Made by a program: the position numbers and the translations under genes
Notes under the pieces: generated by a model
Told to the model about the DNA's origin: nothing
The model's database searches: none
Seen by the model: the letters and a program-made list of their open reading frames with translations, nothing else
Assembly (NCBI RefSeq): GCF_021390935.1
Contig: NZ_JAJPUI010000008.1
Location: 248,001-312,000 of the forward strand
Direction of reading: 5' to 3'
Source of the DNA: Streptomyces sp. CC228A
Lineage (GTDB): Bacteria; Actinomycetota; Actinomycetes; Streptomycetales; Streptomycetaceae
Length of the DNA: 64,000 nucleotides
Shown: positions 61,042 through 64,000 of the stretch, piece after piece
How positions within the stretch are numbered: position 1 is the first letter of the stretch
Layout of the letters: each line of letters opens with the position of its first letter

Positions 61042-62349
61042 TCACGCCCGCTTGCGGAACCGGTGCAGGACGACATGCGCCGCCACACCGAACACCAGGC
61101 CCCAGAACGCCGAGCCGACACCGAAGAGGGTCACCCCGGAGGCAGTGGTGAGGAAGGTGATCAGCGCGGCCTCCCGGTCCTTCTCCTCCTTCACCGCGCC
61201 GCTCAACCCCCCGGCCAGCGCCCCGAACAGGGCGACGCCCGCGATGGCGGCGACCAGTTCCTTCGGCAGGCCCGCGAAGAAGAGGACGAGCGTGGTCCCG
61301 AAGGCCCCCACCAGCAGGTAGAACGCCCCGCACGCGACACCGGCGACATAGCGGCGCCCGGGGTCGCGGTGGGCTTCCGGCCCGGTGCAGATCGCCGCGG
61401 TGATGGCCGCGAGGTTGACCGCGTGGGAGCCGAACGGGGCCAGCACCGTGGACACCAGGCCCGTGGAACCGATCAGCAGCCGGTCCTTCGGCTCGTACCC
61501 GGACGCCCTGAGGACGGCCATGCCGGGCGCGTTCTGCGAGGCCAGCGTCGCCAGGGTCAGCGGCACCGCGATGCCGATGAGCGCAGCCGGAGAGAAGTCC
61601 GGCGCGGTGAGCACCGGCCGGGCCAGCTCCACCCGGTCCAGGTGCACGTCGAGGCGCGAGGTGACGGCCGCCGCCACCACACCCGCCCCCAGCGCGAGCA
61701 GCACCGCGTACCGGGCAAGCCAGCGCTTGCCCAGCAGGTACGCGACGAGGACCGCCCCGGCGATCCAGGGCGCCGTCTTCAGCGACGTGAACACGCCCGT
61801 CCCGAAGGTGAAGAGGATGCCGGCGAGCATGGCGGAGACGACCGCCGCGGGCACCTGCCGCATCAGCCGCCCGAACACTCCGGTCAACCCGACCAGCGTG
61901 ATCACCGCACCGGTGACGACGAACGCGCCGACGGCCTCCGCGTACGAGTAGGCGCCGAGGCTGGTGACCAGCAGCGCCGCGCCGGGTGTCGACCAGGCGG
62001 TGATGACCGGTGTCCTGGTCCAGAGGCTGAGCCCGATGCACGTCAGCCCGCTGCCTATGGAGACCGCCCACACCCACGAACTCGTCTGCGCCGGGTCCAG
62101 TCGCCCGGCCGAGGCCGCGGCGAGCACGATGACCAGCGGCCCGGAGTACGACACGACGACGGCGACGAGACCCGCCAGGACCGCGGACAGGGACAGGTCG
62201 CCCCGCAGCCCGCGGCGCCCGGGAGGCGGCTGGGACGCCTGGCGCTTCCCGTCGTCGGCGCCGGACCCGGCGGCGGTGCCGGCGCCGGGGCCGGTGGCGC
62301 CGGGGCCGGTGGCGCCGGTGGTGCTGGTGCTGCTGCTCTCAGAGCTCAA
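61042..62349 (-). CDS. Benzoate/H+ symporter BenE family
   Basis: 435 residues from TTG 62349, which overlaps the stop of the upstream PLP enzyme (TTGA), with AAGGAC upstream. After a ~45-residue Ser/Thr/Gly-rich lead there are ten to twelve hydrophobic segments: LSLSAVLAGLVAVVVSYSGPLVIVLAAA, GAALLVTSLGAYSYAEAVGAFVVTGAVI and IGIAVPLTLATLASQNAPGMAVL. BenE transporters import benzoate or related aromatics with protons. No benzoate-degradation genes are adjacent; coupling to Cys/Met metabolism suggests another substrate is possible. Confidence 0.88.
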   Translation of the reverse strand: MSSESSSTSTTGATGPGATGPGAGTAAGSGADDGKRQASQPPPGRRGLRGDLSLSAVLAGLVAVVVSYSGPLVIVLAAASAGRLDPAQTSSWVWAVSIGSGLTCIGLSLWTRTPVITAWSTPGAALLVTSLGAYSYAEAVGAFVVTGAVITLVGLTGVFGRLMRQVPAAVVSAMLAGILFTFGTGVFTSLKTAPWIAGAVLVAYLLGKRWLARYAVLLALGAGVVAAAVTSRLDVHLDRVELARPVLTAPDFSPAALIGIAVPLTLATLASQNAPGMAVLRASGYEPKDRLLIGSTGLVSTVLAPFGSHAVNLAAITAAICTGPEAHRDPGRRYVAGVACGAFYLLVGAFGTTLVLFFAGLPKELVAAIAGVALFGALAGGLSGAVKEEKDREAALITFLTTASGVTLFGVGSAFWGLVFGVAAHVVLHRFRKRA

Positions 62350-63548
62350 GGTACGTCCTTCGCGGCACGCTCCAGCGCCTGTTCCAGGTCGGCGACGAGG
62401 TCCGCGGGGTCCTCCAGGCCGACCGACAGGCGGAGCATGTCCTTGGGTGAGGTGCTGTCCGGTCCCTCGAATGTGTAGCGGTGCTCGACCAGACTTTCCA
62501 CACCTCCCAGGGAGGTGGCGCGAATGAACAGCTCGCAGTGCTCGGCCGCGCGCAGTGACCGCTTCCACGGGCCGGCGACGTGCAGCGACAGCATGCCGCT
62601 GTAGCCGCCGCCCATCTGGCGGGACGCCACCGCGTGCCCGGGGTCGCCGGGAAGCCCCGGGTAGGCCACCCGGCTGACCAGCGGGTGCGCGGAGAAGTGC
62701 TCGGCCAGGGCGAGCGCGGTGGCCGATATCCGCTGCATGCGCGGGAACAGCGTCCGTATCCCGCGCAGCAGCAGGTAGGCGTCCCACGGGCCGAGGATCG
62801 GACCGGCCAGGCGCCGGTGCAGGCGCAGCCGCTCCCACAGCTCCTGCTGCTCCGCGGTGGGGCGCGGACCGGCCACGAGGAGCCCCGCCACCACGTCGTT
62901 GTGGCCGTTGAGGTACTTGGTGCCCGAGTGCATGACCAGGTCCGCCCCCAGCGCGAAGGGGCGGGTGTGGACCGGTGTGGGCACGGTGTTGTCCACGGCG
63001 AAGAGCGCACCCGCCCGGCGCGCGATGTCCGCGCAGGCCGCCAGGTCCGTCACCAGCCATGTCGGGTTCGCCGGGGACTCCGCCCACAGCAGCGCCGTCG
63101 GTCCCTCGGCCACCGCGACCGCCACGGCGTCCAGGTCGTCCATCGCGACGGGGACGACGTCCAGGCCGCGCTGCGCCCCGAACTCCCGCAGCCACGTGGT
63201 GAGCCCGAAGTACATGGTGTGCGGCACCACCACCCGCGCCCCGGCGGGCAGCACCTGGAAGACCGCCGTCGCGGCGGCCATGCCCGAGGCGAAGACCAGT
63301 GCGTCCGAGCCTCCTTCGAGCCCCGCGACGACTCCCTCCACCTGCTCGTAGCCGGGCATGCCCTGGTCACGCAGGTACGCGAGCCCCGCGGGCATGCGGT
63401 ACTGGTCGTCCCGGGCGAAGGTCGCGCCCATGCTGACGGGTGGCGGTACGGCACCGGTCGTGGGGCAGCGCCAGCCGTCGCCCTGCGCGGCGCGGGTCTC
63501 GGCCCGGTAGGCGCGGGTCCACGGCGTGTACCTCTCGCGATTGCTCAT
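62346..63548 (-). CDS. Cystathionine gamma-synthase/lyase-like PLP enzyme
   Basis: 400 residues from ATG 63548 (GAGGAAC upstream). Cys/Met metabolism PLP-family fold: PPVSMGATFARDDQYRMPAGLAYLRD, GSDALVFASGMAAATAVFQVLPAG, LLWAESPANPTWLVTDL, ALFAVDNTVPTPVHTRPFALGADLVMHSGTKYLNGHND with the Schiff-base Lys, and FIRATSLGGVESLVEHRYTFEG. Could act as synthase or lyase. A cysteine-synthase-like gene lies upstream on the same strand, and a transporter is coupled downstream, pointing to transsulfuration or a special amino acid. Confidence 0.92.
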   Translation of the reverse strand: MSNRERYTPWTRAYRAETRAAQGDGWRCPTTGAVPPPVSMGATFARDDQYRMPAGLAYLRDQGMPGYEQVEGVVAGLEGGSDALVFASGMAAATAVFQVLPAGARVVVPHTMYFGLTTWLREFGAQRGLDVVPVAMDDLDAVAVAVAEGPTALLWAESPANPTWLVTDLAACADIARRAGALFAVDNTVPTPVHTRPFALGADLVMHSGTKYLNGHNDVVAGLLVAGPRPTAEQQELWERLRLHRRLAGPILGPWDAYLLLRGIRTLFPRMQRISATALALAEHFSAHPLVSRVAYPGLPGDPGHAVASRQMGGGYSGMLSLHVAGPWKRSLRAAEHCELFIRATSLGGVESLVEHRYTFEGPDSTSPKDMLRLSVGLEDPADLVADLEQALERAAKDVP

Positions 63549-63889
63549 CAGGTTCCTCGATGTCGTTGCGGCGTGAGATCCCGGGGCCGGGGCCGCGGGA
63601 GTAGTGGAGGCGGCCGGTGCCGCAGCCGTGCGTCGGCGGACGGCAGGGCGGTTGCCGTCAGCGGACGGCAGGAGGGGAAGGCGGAAGCAGGCGTCCGGGC
63701 GTACGCCCTCCACCTGGCGGCGCGGAGAGGCACGCCGAAGGCCCTCGGCCTTCTGCGTCCGGCACATCGCGTATGCCCCGGCCCTCCACGGCGTGGAGTG
63801 CGTACGCGCGGCCGCAGATCACCTCGGCGGCCGCCCGCGAGACGTCCACCAGTGCAGCCGGCTCCCGTACGTCAGGTGATTCCCGTAGG

Positions 63890-64000
63890 TCATGTGCTTC
63901 CCGGGCAGCTCAGGCCCGGCCAGCGCGTCGCCACCCAGGTATCGTCGTAGACCGTGTCGAGATAGCGTTCACCTCCGTCGGGAGAAAGCGCCACCACGAC
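63890..64000 (-). CDS. C-terminal end of a cysteine synthase/cystathionine beta-synthase-like enzyme (cut by window edge)
   Basis: The minus strand is open from 64000 to a TGA at 63892-63890 and encodes VVVALSPDGGERYLDTVYDD followed by TWVATRWPGLSCPGST. The VVxxxPDxGERYLxTxYxDxW pattern is the usual C-terminal end of PLP-dependent cysteine-synthase-family enzymes (CysK, SbnA-like). Only 36 residues are in view. Same strand as the cystathionine-type gene 341 bp downstream; the gap 63549-63889 shows no further gene. Confidence 0.75.
   Translation of the reverse strand, partial: VVVALSPDGGERYLDTVYDDTWVATRWPGLSCPGST

Noticed and set aside
63604..63879. Frames between the PLP gene and the cysteine-synthase-like end
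   Set aside because: Both strands give Arg/Pro/Gly-rich peptides without starts or domains.
1..64000. tRNA genes, rRNA, riboswitches, IS elements or attachment sites
   Set aside because: No cloverleaf-like segments, rRNA words, transposase domains or integrase genes were recognised by eye; small RNAs could still be missed.

Overview
The window is very GC-rich DNA with strong G/C bias at third codon positions, many GTG/TTG starts and many 4-base start/stop overlaps. Together with SpoIIE-type phosphatases, MEDS/STAS and HATPase regulators, tandem-HTH MerR, CBM2-bearing secreted glycoside hydrolases and a perfect CebR-type box, this points to a Streptomyces or close relative, probably chromosomal accessory/arm-type sequence. 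No tRNA, rRNA, CRISPR array, IS element or phage module was recognised.

Layout. 1-5.2 kb: a 5'-truncated GAF/PP2C/HATPase regulator translationally coupled to a xylose-type (CUT2) ABC transporter. 5.2-6.4 kb: a graspetide RiPP pair (precursor tgmA, ATP-grasp maturase tgmB). 6.5-10.9 kb: a trehalose-type LpqY-SugABC importer. 11.2-17.4 kb: mrpA(B)CDEFG, a multisubunit Na+/H+ antiporter operon with overlapping genes throughout. 17.4-20.3 kb: membrane protein, glycosyltransferase, DMT transporter. 20.4-24.7 kb: HTH-less LysR effector-domain protein divergent from a DUF5997 protein, then a secreted protein, DUF6114/DUF6230 and a MerR regulator. 25-42.3 kb: regulators and enzymes (cupin remnant, GH71, LuxR, amidohydrolase, Ser/Thr kinase, VOC, LysR/PhzF/hydrolase, HATPase and MEDS/STAS, erythromycin-esterase family, tandem MerR). 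42.9-55.4 kb: plant-polysaccharide genes (GH5 mannanase, GH3, pectate lyase) mixed with PlsC, an acyl-CoA oxidase-like enzyme and a penicillin-binding protein. 55.7-59.9 kb: an unusual pair, a macrodomain protein followed by a uracil-DNA-glycosylase-like/ADP-ribosyltransferase fusion. 60.2-64 kb: SRPBCC, BenE transporter and Cys/Met PLP enzymes, with a cysteine-synthase-like gene cut by the window end.

Most interesting: the macrodomain plus UDG-ART pair resembles in logic a DNA- or protein-ADP-ribosylating toxin with its eraser (as in DarTG) but with a different, DNA-glycosylase-like targeting domain. Secondary highlights are the graspetide pair, a split LysR-like regulator, remnants of a NiFe hydrogenase and of glutamate decarboxylase, and a PBP lacking recognisable SxN and KTG motifs.

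Caution: at least a dozen otherwise convincing genes change frame internally, almost always in the direction of one missing base inside G/C-rich runs. Uncorrected indels in the assembly are the simplest explanation, so I annotate these genes over their full span and say where the frame changes. True remnants (cupin, gadB, hydrogenase, SGNH, TfoX) are marked as pseudogenes. Several intergenic regions hold GC-rich tandem repeats that create long spurious ORFs on both strands.
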